39,913 bases of DNA from an uncultured Lachnospiraceae bacterium (GTDB lineage Bacteria; Bacillota; Clostridia; Lachnospirales; Lachnospiraceae), in assembly GCA_947650005.1 (NCBI GenBank), contig CANSTU010000028.1, forward strand, positions 1 to 39,913, given 5' to 3'. Numbering within the stretch: the stretch's first letter is position 1; every line of letters begins with the position of its first letter. Shown here in pieces: positions 25,003-33,036 of this stretch. Both the position numbers and the translations under genes were made by a program. Below the pieces are notes generated by a model. It ran no database searches. It was not told the DNA's origin and was given only the letters and a program-made list of their open reading frames with translations.

Positions 25003-26265
25003 TTACTTTCCTGCCGCCGCCTGCGCCTGCGCCATCACAGCCGCCACGATCGCCGGATCCACCACAAGCCCGGTCGTGGTATCAATCATATTTCCCGTTG
25101 CCGGATCAAACTGCCAGGCAGCGGGATTCACTCCTGTCAGGTCGATATCCTGCTGCACCATCTCCGTGCCGAATCCGTTGGCGTCAAATACCCATGTTTT
25201 TCCGTCCAGCGCCAGGGTCTTGTTAACAGCCATGCTGCCGTCCTCCTGGAAATAGCGCAGTCCGGCGGGATCCGTGAACCAGCCATACTGCATGGAGCCG
25301 TCCGCTCCGAACAGATAGGTCAGACCGTTAATCACTACGTAACCAGTCTGCATCAGGCCGGTTTCTGCAAAGAAGAACTTCTTGCCGGCGATCGTAGACA
25401 GGCCGCGGTGCATGTGGCCGTCCGACGGGTCCAGATAGAATGCATTCGCACCGTCCGACAGCCAGCCAAGTTTATACATGGTGCCGTCCGGGTTCATGAA
25501 ATAGCGGTTGTTTTCATAGTCCACCCAGCCGTACTGCATCCGGTAATTGTTGTAGAAATAGGTCTGTCCTCCCCGGGTGACAAACCCGTGAGGAATGATG
25601 ATATTGGAATAATCCTTGAACTGGAAGTTCAAATCAACGTTACCCGCAATTCCGCCCACCGTACCGGAGTCGGTAAACTGCCAGAAAGACGGATTGGGAT
25701 ATTCACAGGCATCCGCATACTGCGCCACCCATACGTCATAGGGAACGGGCCCCATGCGCTGAGTCAGCCAGTTCTTGCTGGAATAGACCATGGGATAGTA
25801 TCCTGCGTTCTGGATCACGGAACAATATGCCACGGTGAGGGCCATTAACTGTTCCGGCGTCATAGCCTTATGTACCTCATCCTCCAGATCGAATACCACC
25901 GGCATATTCACCGTAAAAGCCTGGATTGCCATCAGCGTAAACTGCGCTTCCGCCATGGCTCCTTCTACGGTGGTGGCATAGGAATACAGATAGACACCGG
26001 TCTTCAGTCCTGCCGCGTTCGCTCCCACCATGTTTGCCGCAAAATAGGGATCCACACCGCTCTTCGCGCTTCCCACTTTGATAAATGCGAACTTGTATCC
26101 TTCTGCCGCAACCGCGCTCCAGTTGATCGCACCCTGATATTTGGACACGTCCACGCCCTTCGCGATCACGCCGGCGGCTTCGGCCTGCACTCCTGCGCCC
26201 AGAAAGGTGCTGATTCCGATCACGGCCGCGAGCGCCAGGCTGGCAATTCTTTTCTTCCAGTTCAT
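25003..26265 (-). CDS. GH25 lysozyme with C-terminal cell-wall-binding repeats
   Basis: This is a secreted muramidase cleaving the MurNAc-GlcNAc bond. The signal peptide covers about residues 1-31 (ending VQAEAA). The GH25 domain (about 35-225) begins KGVDVSKYQGAINW and includes the acidic catalytic strand MPVVFDLEDEVH. From about 235 onward come several choline/glucan-binding-type repeats of aromatic-rich pattern (TYFYNNYRMQYGWVDYENNR, FYLDPSDGHMHRGL, KKFFFAETGLMQTGYV, LRYFQEDGSMAVNK), which attach the enzyme to the wall or a glycan. CAGGAGGAAGACAG precedes the ATG. The gene starts 21 bases after the next gene and is probably co-transcribed with it. Confidence 0.94.
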   Translation of the reverse strand: MNWKKRIASLALAAVIGISTFLGAGVQAEAAGVIAKGVDVSKYQGAINWSAVAAEGYKFAFIKVGSAKSGVDPYFAANMVGANAAGLKTGVYLYSYATTVEGAMAEAQFTLMAIQAFTVNMPVVFDLEDEVHKAMTPEQLMALTVAYCSVIQNAGYYPMVYSSKNWLTQRMGPVPYDVWVAQYADACEYPNPSFWQFTDSGTVGGIAGNVDLNFQFKDYSNIIIPHGFVTRGGQTYFYNNYRMQYGWVDYENNRYFMNPDGTMYKLGWLSDGANAFYLDPSDGHMHRGLSTIAGKKFFFAETGLMQTGYVVINGLTYLFGADGSMQYGWFTDPAGLRYFQEDGSMAVNKTLALDGKTWVFDANGFGTEMVQQDIDLTGVNPAAWQFDPATGNMIDTTTGLVVDPAIVAAVMAQAQAAAGK

Positions 26266-26286
26266 TCTGTCTTCCTCCTGTGTCTT

Positions 26287-26892
26287 CTAGTACCATCTGT
26301 CCTTCAGTTCATAATATTTTTCCACCAGCCTGTCTCTGGATGCTGCCAAATCCACATGGAACGCCTCCAAAAGATGCCAGAGAAAATCAACCGTAAAAAT
26401 AAAGATTACCGTTTTCAGGATCACCAGGCCGATCCCATATGTATACCAGGATGCAATTCCCGTCACAATCCTGTGTAGAAAACCGATGATGATGACCGCA
26501 TAGAATCCCCAGGCCACCGTACTTTCCAGACAGATAATTCCCTGATAGTTAAAGGGCTTCTCCCTGTAATCCCACCATACCTCGCCGAACAACTTCAACA
26601 TCAGCCTTCCCACCATATATTCAAAGGCAGTTGCCGTTATCGCTCCTGCGAAATAGAGAAGCACCACATTGTCCGCAAAAACATGCAGCAGAAAATAACC
26701 GGCCATAGCGCCCACGCCGTATATAGGGCAGAACGGCCCTTTTACAAAACCGCGGTTCGTCAGCTTTCTGTTGCACAACGACATATAAGCCGATTCCACA
26801 CACCACCCTAGGATGCTGTAAATGCAGAATGTGGCCAAAAGATGCCACGTATCGATTCCCTGGAGCATCTGGATCCTGTCTGATAAAAGCAT
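26287..26892 (-). CDS. Putative ABC-transporter type IV membrane protein (CmpB-like family)
   Basis: This is an integral membrane protein of the family annotated as putative ABC-transporter type IV (PF06541), whose function is not established. About five membrane helices are visible. The family's conserved stretches include YSILGWCVESAYMSLCNRKLTNRGFVKGPFCPIYGVGA, EYMVGRLMLKLFGEVWWDYREKPFNYQG and CLESTVAWG. It has 201 residues. The start ATG 26892 follows AAAGGGAAAAGG. An 8-bp perfect hairpin (TTTGCGGG/CCCGCAAA, 26961-26984) lies in its leader. It is linked with the GH25 lysozyme, which suggests, without proof, an envelope role. Confidence 0.85.
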   Translation of the reverse strand: MLLSDRIQMLQGIDTWHLLATFCIYSILGWCVESAYMSLCNRKLTNRGFVKGPFCPIYGVGAMAGYFLLHVFADNVVLLYFAGAITATAFEYMVGRLMLKLFGEVWWDYREKPFNYQGIICLESTVAWGFYAVIIIGFLHRIVTGIASWYTYGIGLVILKTVIFIFTVDFLWHLLEAFHVDLAASRDRLVEKYYELKDRWY

Positions 26893-27034
26893 TTCCTTTT
26901 CCCTTTATGTATCTCCGGCCTGCCGTATGACGCCGGCATTCGGAGCCTGAATCTCTGCTGTTTGCGGGTATAACTTCCCGCAAATCGCAATATTCAGCAA
27001 CCCGGACAGGAAAAATACTATCCGATTAAAACAC

Positions 27035-27065
27035 AAGTCCTTGATATCATGCATACCAAGGACTT
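27035..27065 (-). terminator. Hairpin downstream of rpsU
   Basis: AAGTCCTTG and CAAGGACTT form a perfect 9-bp stem just after the rpsU stop, followed on the minus strand by GTGTTTTA. It is a probable but not ideal terminator. Confidence 0.6.
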
Positions 27066-27073
27066 ACGTTTGC

Positions 27074-27250
27074 TTAGTTATATTTACGTTTTCTTGCCGC
27101 CTCGGACTTCTTCTTCCGTCTTACGCTGGGCTTTTCGTAATGCTCTCTTTTACGAATCTCCTGCTGGATACCAGCTTTCGCGCAGCTTCTTTTAAAACGA
27201 CGTAAAGCGCTGTCCAAAGTCTCATTTTCTTTTACGATAATGTTCGACAT
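27074..27250 (-). CDS. rpsU: 30S ribosomal protein S21
   Basis: This small basic ribosomal protein has 58 residues, with the family's start ([21 protein letters not shown]) and the Arg/Lys-rich end ([17 protein letters not shown]). The frame is open 13 codons further up, but ATG 27250 follows GGGAGGT and gives the standard length. It has its own promoter (27330-27357) and hairpin terminator. Placement downstream of alaS is seen in other Clostridia to my knowledge. Confidence 0.98.
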   Translation of the reverse strand: MSNIIVKENETLDSALRRFKRSCAKAGIQQEIRKREHYEKPSVRRKKKSEAARKRKYN

Positions 27251-27329
27251 AATCCACACCTGACCTCCCTTCAGTCCCTTCAAGTGCATGGCTGACCGGG
27301 TTTTTTATGCATATCAATGCACAAGAAAT

Positions 27330-27357
27330 ATTATACCAAAAAATGCGGGCACGTCAA
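27330..27357 (-). promoter_or_regulatory. Promoter of rpsU
   Basis: Minus-strand TTGACG (27352-27357), 16-base spacer and TATAAT (27330-27335). Transcription would start about 75 bases before the rpsU ATG. Confidence 0.8.
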
Positions 27358-27436
27358 CTCCTTTTTTCACATTTTCCGATCTTTTTTCCCATGAACGCTT
27401 TCAGACTGGCCGGCACGCCTCACAAAAGGGGAAAAT

Positions 27437-30088
27437 CTAGCCGATCTGGCCCTCCAGAACCTGGGGGCTGCGCCCGATAGCCTCATCGATGCCCGCAGGA
27501 TTCTTTCCGCCGGCCTGGGCCATATTCGCACGGCCGCCTCCGCCTCCGCCCACCAGGGAAGCGACTCCTTTGATCAGATTTCCCGCATGAGCCCCCTTCG
27601 CCATAGCCCCGTCCGTTGCCATGGCCACCAGATTCACCCTACCGTCCTTCTCAGAGGCCAGAAGGATCACGCCCTCACCAAGCTTTTCCTTCATTTGGTC
27701 ACCGAGCTCCCGCAGGCCGTTCATGTCCACTCCGTCCGCGCGAGCAGCCAGCAGCTTCACGCCCTTGACGTCCTTTACCTGATTCATGACATCCCCCAGG
27801 GATTCCCTGGCGGCCTTGCTCTTCAGGGATTCGTTCTCAGCGGACAGACGCTTCACCTCCGCCATCAAATGCTCTAGCCGCTCCGTCAGATTGGCAGGAG
27901 TGGCCTTTGCGATCCTGGCCGCTTCCTCCAGCCTGCTTTCCATTTCTTTATAATAAGCGAATACGCCCGGGCCCGTTAAGGCTTCAATTCTTCTCACGCC
28001 GGCTGCCACACCGCTTTCGGAGAGGATTTTAAAGACCATAATCTCCCCTGTGCCGCCCACATGGGTGCCGCCGCACAGTTCTGTGGAGAAGTCTCCCATG
28101 CGCACCACTCGCACGCTGTCCCCGTATTTTTCCCCGAACAGAGCCATAGCCCCTGTCTTCTTCGCCTCCTCCAGGGTCATCACGGCCGTTTCCACCGCCA
28201 GACGCTTCTCGATCTGCTCGTTTACGAGCTGCTCCACCTGGGAGAGTTCCTCCGCCGTCATGGCTGTAAAATGGCTGAAGTCAAAACGCAGCCTGCCCGC
28301 ATCCACATTGGAACCCGCCTGTTCCACATGGGAACCCAGCACGGTACGCAGGGCTTTCTGCAGCAAATGGGTAGCGCTGTGGTTCTTACAGGTATCCGCC
28401 CGATTGGATACGTCCACGGAAAGGGTCACTTCATCGCCTTTTTTCAGCATCCCCTTTACCATCCTGCCGATATGGCCGATTTTGCCGCCCATCAGGTGGA
28501 CGGTTTCCGTCACCTCGAATTCCCCGTCGCCGCAGCGGATTATGCCGATATCCCCGCTCTGTCCGCCCATGGTGGCGTAGAACGGCGTCTCGTCCACGAT
28601 AATGGTTCCGTTTTCTCCGTCGGTCAAGGCCTCTACCACTTCGCTTTCCGTGGTCATGGCCGTGATGGGAGATTCCCAGGCCAGCCTGTCATAACCCACG
28701 AACGCTGAAGTGATTGCCGGATCGAGGGATTCGTACACGGTCACGTCCGCGCCCATATAGTTGGTCACCTTCCTGGCCGCACGGGCCTTTTCCTTTTGCC
28801 GCTTCATGGCAGCGCAAAAGCCCTCTTCGTCTATCGTATAGTTCTTTTCTTCCAGGATTTCCCTGGTCAAATCGATGGGAAAGCCGTAGGTATCGTACAG
28901 CCGGAAGGCGTCTTCCCCGGCCAGCTGCGTTTTCCCTTCCTTTTCCATCTGCTCTTCCAGCTCCGTTAGGATCCCGAGTCCCTGGTCGATGGTCTTCTCA
29001 AACTTGCCCTCTTCCTGGGTTAATACATTGAAAATGAATTCCTTCTTCTCTTCCAATTCCGGATAACCGTCCCGGCTTCCCTCGATCACGGTGCGGGAAA
29101 GCTCAGCGAGAAAGCCCTCCCCATTCTTTTCCCCGATTCCGAGGAGCCTGCCATGGCGGGCCGCACGGCGGATGATCCTGCGGAGCACATAACCCCTTCC
29201 CTCGTTGGAAGGCATGATACCGTCTGAAATCATGAATGTGGCGGAACGGATATGATCCGTCACGATGCGGATGGATACATCCCACTCCTGCTTCTCTTTA
29301 TATGTTTTCCCGGCCAGCTCGCAAACCCGGCCCCTCAGCGCCTGGATGGTATCTACATCAAAGATAGAGTCCACATCCTGCACCACTGCCGCAAGGCGCT
29401 CCAGTCCCATGCCGGTATCGATGTTCTTCTGAGCCAGATCCGTATAGTTGCCGTGCCCGTCGTTGTCGAACTGGGTGAACACATTATTCCACACTTCGAT
29501 ATAACGGTCGCAGTCGCAGCCCACGGTGCAGCCAGGCTTCCCGCAGCCGTATTTCTCTCCCCGGTCGTAATATACCTCGGAGCAGGGGCCACAGGGGCCG
29601 GAACCGTGCTCCCAGAAGTTGTCCTCTTTCCCGAAACGGAAAATCCGATCCGCAGGGATCCCAATCTCCCGGTTCCAGATCTCAAAAGCCTCATCATCAT
29701 CCAGATAAATGGAAGGATAGAGCCTGTCCGCATCCAGACCGACTACCTCGGTTAAAAACTCCCAGCACCAAGCAATGGCTTCTTTCTTAAAGTAGTCTCC
29801 AAAAGAAAAGTTGCCCAGCATTTCAAAAAAAGTGCCGTGCCGGTCCGTCTTCCCAATGTTCTCAATGTCACCCGTACGGATACACTTCTGACAGGTGGTT
29901 ACCCTTTTGCGGGGCGGGATCTCCTGCCCGGTGAAATAGGGTTTTAACGGAGCCATGCCGGAGTTGATCAGAAGCAGGCTGTTGTCGTTATGGGGTACCA
30001 GGGAAAAGCTTTTCATGGCCAAATGGCCCTTACTCTCAAAAAATTCCAGGAACATCTTCCTCAGTTCGTTCACACCGTATTTTCTCAT
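27437..30088 (-). CDS. alaS: Alanyl-tRNA synthetase
   Basis: This enzyme charges tRNA-Ala. The class II catalytic domain starts MRKYGVNELRKMFLEFFESKGH and contains MAPLKPYFTG and the CQKCIRTGDIENIG and TFFEMLGNFSFGDYFKKEA blocks. The editing domain has HSATHLLQKALR and the zinc-binding ELCGGTHVGGTGEI. The C-Ala domain ends with the glycine-rich VGGGGGGRANMAQAGGK. The length of 883 residues is normal. The frame includes an upstream ATG (30100), but that ATG is part of the ribosome-site sequence GATGGGAGCAAAC, so 30088 is the start. The leader is short, with two family A modules and no recognisable T-box. Confidence 0.98.
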   Translation of the reverse strand: MRKYGVNELRKMFLEFFESKGHLAMKSFSLVPHNDNSLLLINSGMAPLKPYFTGQEIPPRKRVTTCQKCIRTGDIENIGKTDRHGTFFEMLGNFSFGDYFKKEAIAWCWEFLTEVVGLDADRLYPSIYLDDDEAFEIWNREIGIPADRIFRFGKEDNFWEHGSGPCGPCSEVYYDRGEKYGCGKPGCTVGCDCDRYIEVWNNVFTQFDNDGHGNYTDLAQKNIDTGMGLERLAAVVQDVDSIFDVDTIQALRGRVCELAGKTYKEKQEWDVSIRIVTDHIRSATFMISDGIMPSNEGRGYVLRRIIRRAARHGRLLGIGEKNGEGFLAELSRTVIEGSRDGYPELEEKKEFIFNVLTQEEGKFEKTIDQGLGILTELEEQMEKEGKTQLAGEDAFRLYDTYGFPIDLTREILEEKNYTIDEEGFCAAMKRQKEKARAARKVTNYMGADVTVYESLDPAITSAFVGYDRLAWESPITAMTTESEVVEALTDGENGTIIVDETPFYATMGGQSGDIGIIRCGDGEFEVTETVHLMGGKIGHIGRMVKGMLKKGDEVTLSVDVSNRADTCKNHSATHLLQKALRTVLGSHVEQAGSNVDAGRLRFDFSHFTAMTAEELSQVEQLVNEQIEKRLAVETAVMTLEEAKKTGAMALFGEKYGDSVRVVRMGDFSTELCGGTHVGGTGEIMVFKILSESGVAAGVRRIEALTGPGVFAYYKEMESRLEEAARIAKATPANLTERLEHLMAEVKRLSAENESLKSKAARESLGDVMNQVKDVKGVKLLAARADGVDMNGLRELGDQMKEKLGEGVILLASEKDGRVNLVAMATDGAMAKGAHAGNLIKGVASLVGGGGGGRANMAQAGGKNPAGIDEAIGRSPQVLEGQIG

Positions 30089-30091
30089 GTT

Positions 30092-30197
30092 TGCTCCCAT
30101 CTACCCGCTCTTGCGGGCATACAAATCGGGGTGATTGAAAATTTTGTTTTTCAATCCTGCTCCCATCTGCCCGCTTTAGCGGAAAATCAAATCAGGG
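30092..30197 (-). repeat. Two family A modules with an intervening hairpin in the alaS leader
   Basis: The proximal copy (30092-30131) reads CGATTTGTATGCCCGC-aaga-GCGGGTAGATGGGAGC and abuts the alaS start. The distal copy (30158-30197) has stem CCGC/GCGG and GCAGATGGGAGCA. Between them lies a perfect GATTGAAAA/TTTTCAATC hairpin (30133-30156). Confidence 0.88.
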
Positions 30198-30246
30198 TGA
30201 TCTCATTGTACGCCGCAAGCGGTATTCTATATGCTTAATGTATCAT

Positions 30247-30275
30247 ATTATAATTGCAAACCGTTTTCCTGTCAA
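30247..30275 (-). promoter_or_regulatory. Consensus promoter of alaS
   Basis: Minus-strand TTGACA (30270-30275), exactly 17 bases, TATAAT (30247-30252): a perfect sigma-A consensus. The start would be near 30240, giving a leader of about 150 bases. Confidence 0.88.
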
Positions 30276-30322
30276 CGATAAGGAAAAGGGCATTTAGGGC
30301 AATTGAAACGGAGTTTCAAATT

Positions 30323-31282
30323 TCACTCCTTAATCAAAATCCGATTGGTTGTTAGTCCGTTTTGGCGGATACTGTCCAATTCTTCTGCCGATAAACATCC
30401 CGATTCGTATAGGCGTAAATATTCTTTTGATACATCCGAATCGAAAATCAGAATATCGTCCGAGTTAATTGTGACATCTACGCCGCTGCGATAGAGCCGG
30501 CCGATGGGATGGCTAGACATGGAGGGAACCCTTCCGAGCAGTATATTGCTGCTTGGGGTAATATTTAGGCGGATACGATGATCGGCTAAAAAGCGGACGA
30601 CATTTTCATCGTGAATTGCGCGGATGCCGTGCTGGACCTCATCAAGATCCAGTTCTTCCACAGCCCTTCTCACATCTTCAGCGGTTCCCCACTCGCCGAC
30701 GTGCGCTTTTAGACACAGTCCTTCCTTTTTTGCTCTGCGATAAATAGATTTAAAATTTTCAATCGGCTGCGCGAATTCGTTTCCATATAAATCGATCGAA
30801 TAAAAAGCCTTGTTCCCCCAAAAATGGGATAAGCAGTCTTCCAAATATTCGATCGGACAATGTCTTGACAGACCGATCTGCAGCCGTAATTCAATATTCG
30901 GAGCAATTTCTTTCTGAGCGGTAGTAAATGCTTCAATCAGTTCGTCGATATCATTATGAAAGTATTCTGAAAGGCCCCAGACGTCTTCTCCGATCTCCAG
31001 CACGGCAACGCCGTCATATTGAGCCTGCCAAAAAGCCGCTTTGATCAAAACCTTTCTCATTTCCGATGTCTCGAACCTTTCCCCAAGGTTTTCCCGATTC
31101 CATGCATGCATTTCATCCATAGACGATATCGGATTTTTAACAGGCTCTATTTTTAAGCCTGTCGTTTTCCGTAAATACTGCCTGCATCCGCCCAATACAA
31201 AATGATTATGCAAGTCAGATTTGGGAAAAGCCCTTATTTTCTTTAGATTTCTTTGCTTTAACGCATCTACGAAATCAGCCAT
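30323..31282 (-). CDS. Adenosine deaminase-family metal-dependent hydrolase
   Basis: This protein belongs to the adenosine/AMP deaminase-like amidohydrolases. Seen: the metal-binding HxH in FPKSDLHNHFVLGG (residues about 20-33), the His/Glu pair in LKAHVGEWG, the EVQHGIRAI block and the Asp pair in VTINSDDILIF, in the proper order for this family. At 319 residues it is slightly shorter than classical Add, and the first motif has NHF in place of the usual HLDG, so the substrate may not be adenosine. AAAAGGAGCC precedes the ATG. The codons are visibly richer in A/T than those of alaS or cls, which suggests separate ancestry (inference). A GTTTCAA hairpin lies after the stop. Confidence 0.82.
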   Translation of the reverse strand: MADFVDALKQRNLKKIRAFPKSDLHNHFVLGGCRQYLRKTTGLKIEPVKNPISSMDEMHAWNRENLGERFETSEMRKVLIKAAFWQAQYDGVAVLEIGEDVWGLSEYFHNDIDELIEAFTTAQKEIAPNIELRLQIGLSRHCPIEYLEDCLSHFWGNKAFYSIDLYGNEFAQPIENFKSIYRRAKKEGLCLKAHVGEWGTAEDVRRAVEELDLDEVQHGIRAIHDENVVRFLADHRIRLNITPSSNILLGRVPSMSSHPIGRLYRSGVDVTINSDDILIFDSDVSKEYLRLYESGCLSAEELDSIRQNGLTTNRILIKE

Positions 31283-31341
31283 TCCATAGGCTCCTTTTGC
31301 TGATTGAATGGGATCTTAACCAACCAGCCAGGAAAGAGGGA

Positions 31342-31382
31342 GCGCCGGCCCGGGCGGCGGGTATTCCAGTCCGGGCCGGCGC
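31342..31382 (-). terminator. GC-rich hairpin after cardiolipin synthase
   Basis: GCGCCGGCCCGG pairs perfectly with CCGGGCCGGCGC (12 bp) around a 17-base loop, followed on the minus strand by TCCCTCTTTCC. It lies between cls and the deaminase-like gene, about 30 bases after the cls stop. Confidence 0.6.
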
Positions 31383-31410
31383 ACACTCTCCCGGCGTCCT
31401 CCTCATCCTT

Positions 31411-32946
31411 CTAACACAACGGCGCAAACAGACGCAGCACGTCATCGAACAGAGCTCCCAAAAGCCCCTGCTTGCAGTCCTTCAAGGTGATCTCCCTGCC
31501 GCATTCCATGGTTTTCAGGTTATCTTCCTTCAATTCCGCCAACCCTTCCGTCCGGTACAGAAGCGTGGCGCATTCAAAATGCAGGTATAAACTCCTGAAA
31601 TCCATGTTCACGCTGCCCACCACGCCAAACTCATCGTCACATACATAGCTCTTGCCATGGAGGAATCCGGGGGTGTATTCATAAATCCGGACTCCCGCCC
31701 GCAGCAGAGGCGGATAGTTGGATCGGGTCAGGCGGAAGATCATGGGCTTATCCGGCGTGCCAGGGGTGACGATCCGCACATCCACTCCTCTCATGGCCGC
31801 CTGACACAGAGCGTTGCGTATCACATCGTCCACAATCAGATAAGGGGTATAAATATAGACGTACCGCTTGGCCTGATTCAGGATATCCACGTATACGTTC
31901 GCAGCCAACGCTTCCCGGTCCAGAGGCGAATCCGTATAAGGGCAGACCACCCCTTTTCCGCTAAAGGGTTCCGGATGCCATACGTGGGGTTTGAAGCGGG
32001 CCAGATCCGTATCCTCTTTCCGGAAAGCGTCCCACATTTCCAGAAACATTTCCGTAAAGCTCCAAACGCCTTCTCCTTTCAAGCGTACCCCGGTATCCTT
32101 CCAATAACCGAATCGGGAATTGATATTGATATATTCGTCAGCCAGATTGACCCCTCCCGTAAATGCCGTATGGCCGTCAATATCCAGGATTTTTCGATGG
32201 TCACGATGGTTCATGACCATGGAAAACAGCGGGATGACCGGGTTGAACGCAATGCATTTGATCCCCCGCCTTTCCAACTGGGCATAATACCCTCCAGGAA
32301 GACGGGCGAGGCATCCAAAATCATCATAGATCATACGGACGTCTAGGCCTGCCGCCGCCTTTTCCTCCAGAATATGCAGGATCTGTTCCCACATCTCCCC
32401 TTCTTCCACGATGAAATATTCTACAAAGATAAAGTGCTTTGCACCGCGCAGCTCCGCCAGCATGTCCGCAAACATCGCCTCTCCGGAAGGATAGTAGGTC
32501 ACCTGCGTGTTTTCATAAGCCGGAAAATCGCTCACATTCCTCACATACCGGAATGTGCCCGCTGCCCTGCTGAGGCTTTCTTCCATTTCTTCCGGCAAAA
32601 TCCCTTCCTTTAGCAGCTCGTCCCGATACTGCCTGTGCTTGGCCTGCAGCTTCCTTCGCATCCTGCGGGAAGGCTTCTTGTCCCCCAAGAACAGGTAAAG
32701 CAATCCACCCAGCAGCGGGAGGACGAGGATCAACACAATCCATCCCACTTTATAAGCGGAATTGTCGTCCTTCCCGATAATATATAACGCCATAACCACG
32801 CTCAGGATCGTGAATGCCGTGGAAATCCAACTTGCATATCTGGCCAGTCGAAGCATAACGAACAAAAACCAGATAATCTGCACCAGAATCAGGATCACTG
32901 TCATCACAATGCGGTTATAGGCCAGTCTTTTGTACTGCATTTTCAT
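31411..32946 (-). CDS. cls: Cardiolipin synthase
   Basis: This membrane phospholipase D-family enzyme joins phosphatidylglycerol molecules into cardiolipin. Two N-terminal membrane helices (about 8-30 and 40-60) precede a PLDNc-type segment (WIVLILVLPLLGGLLYLFLGDK). Two HKD motifs follow: HRKILDID in the middle and HGKSYVCDD near the C-terminus, each with the Gly/Ser and Asn that complete the active site (FTGGVN, VGSVNMDFRS). The length is about 511 residues. ATG 32946 is chosen over further upstream in-frame codons because it follows CAGGGGTA, part of a family D leader repeat. It lies 86 bases downstream of the AI-2E-family gene, whose stop codon overlaps a family A ribosome-site sequence. 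Confidence 0.94.
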   Translation of the reverse strand: MKMQYKRLAYNRIVMTVILILVQIIWFLFVMLRLARYASWISTAFTILSVVMALYIIGKDDNSAYKVGWIVLILVLPLLGGLLYLFLGDKKPSRRMRRKLQAKHRQYRDELLKEGILPEEMEESLSRAAGTFRYVRNVSDFPAYENTQVTYYPSGEAMFADMLAELRGAKHFIFVEYFIVEEGEMWEQILHILEEKAAAGLDVRMIYDDFGCLARLPGGYYAQLERRGIKCIAFNPVIPLFSMVMNHRDHRKILDIDGHTAFTGGVNLADEYININSRFGYWKDTGVRLKGEGVWSFTEMFLEMWDAFRKEDTDLARFKPHVWHPEPFSGKGVVCPYTDSPLDREALAANVYVDILNQAKRYVYIYTPYLIVDDVIRNALCQAAMRGVDVRIVTPGTPDKPMIFRLTRSNYPPLLRAGVRIYEYTPGFLHGKSYVCDDEFGVVGSVNMDFRSLYLHFECATLLYRTEGLAELKEDNLKTMECGREITLKDCKQGLLGALFDDVLRLFAPLC

Positions 32947-32954
32947 ATAGATAC

Positions 32955-32985
32955 CCCTGCATATCGCAAACTTTGCCCGCGATAC
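32955..32985 (-). repeat. Leader repeat family D carrying the cls ribosome site
   Basis: Minus-strand reading: TATCGC, a spacer, then GCGATATGCAGGGGTA just before the cls ATG. Related sequences occur at 35722-35752 (GCGATATGCATGGGGG) and 21603-21625 (GCGATATGCAGAGGTA). Confidence 0.55.
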
Positions 32986-33021
32986 ACCCACCGATAAAGA
33001 GTTTGAAAAGAGGTTTCAAAC

Positions 33022-33036
33022 TTCGCTCCCATCTAA
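33022..33036 (-). repeat. Partial family A module overlapping a stop codon
   Basis: Only the 3' end (AGATGGGAGCG) is left, and the TAG stop of the AI-2E-family gene lies inside TTTAGATGGGAG. A GTTTGAAA/TTTCAAAC hairpin follows at about 33000-33020, the usual order for these leaders. Confidence 0.6.

Noticed and set aside
30089-30240. T-box riboswitch before alaS
   Set aside because: Expected from the gene type, but I find no T-box sequence, no stem I specifier loop and no terminator, and the leader is too short.
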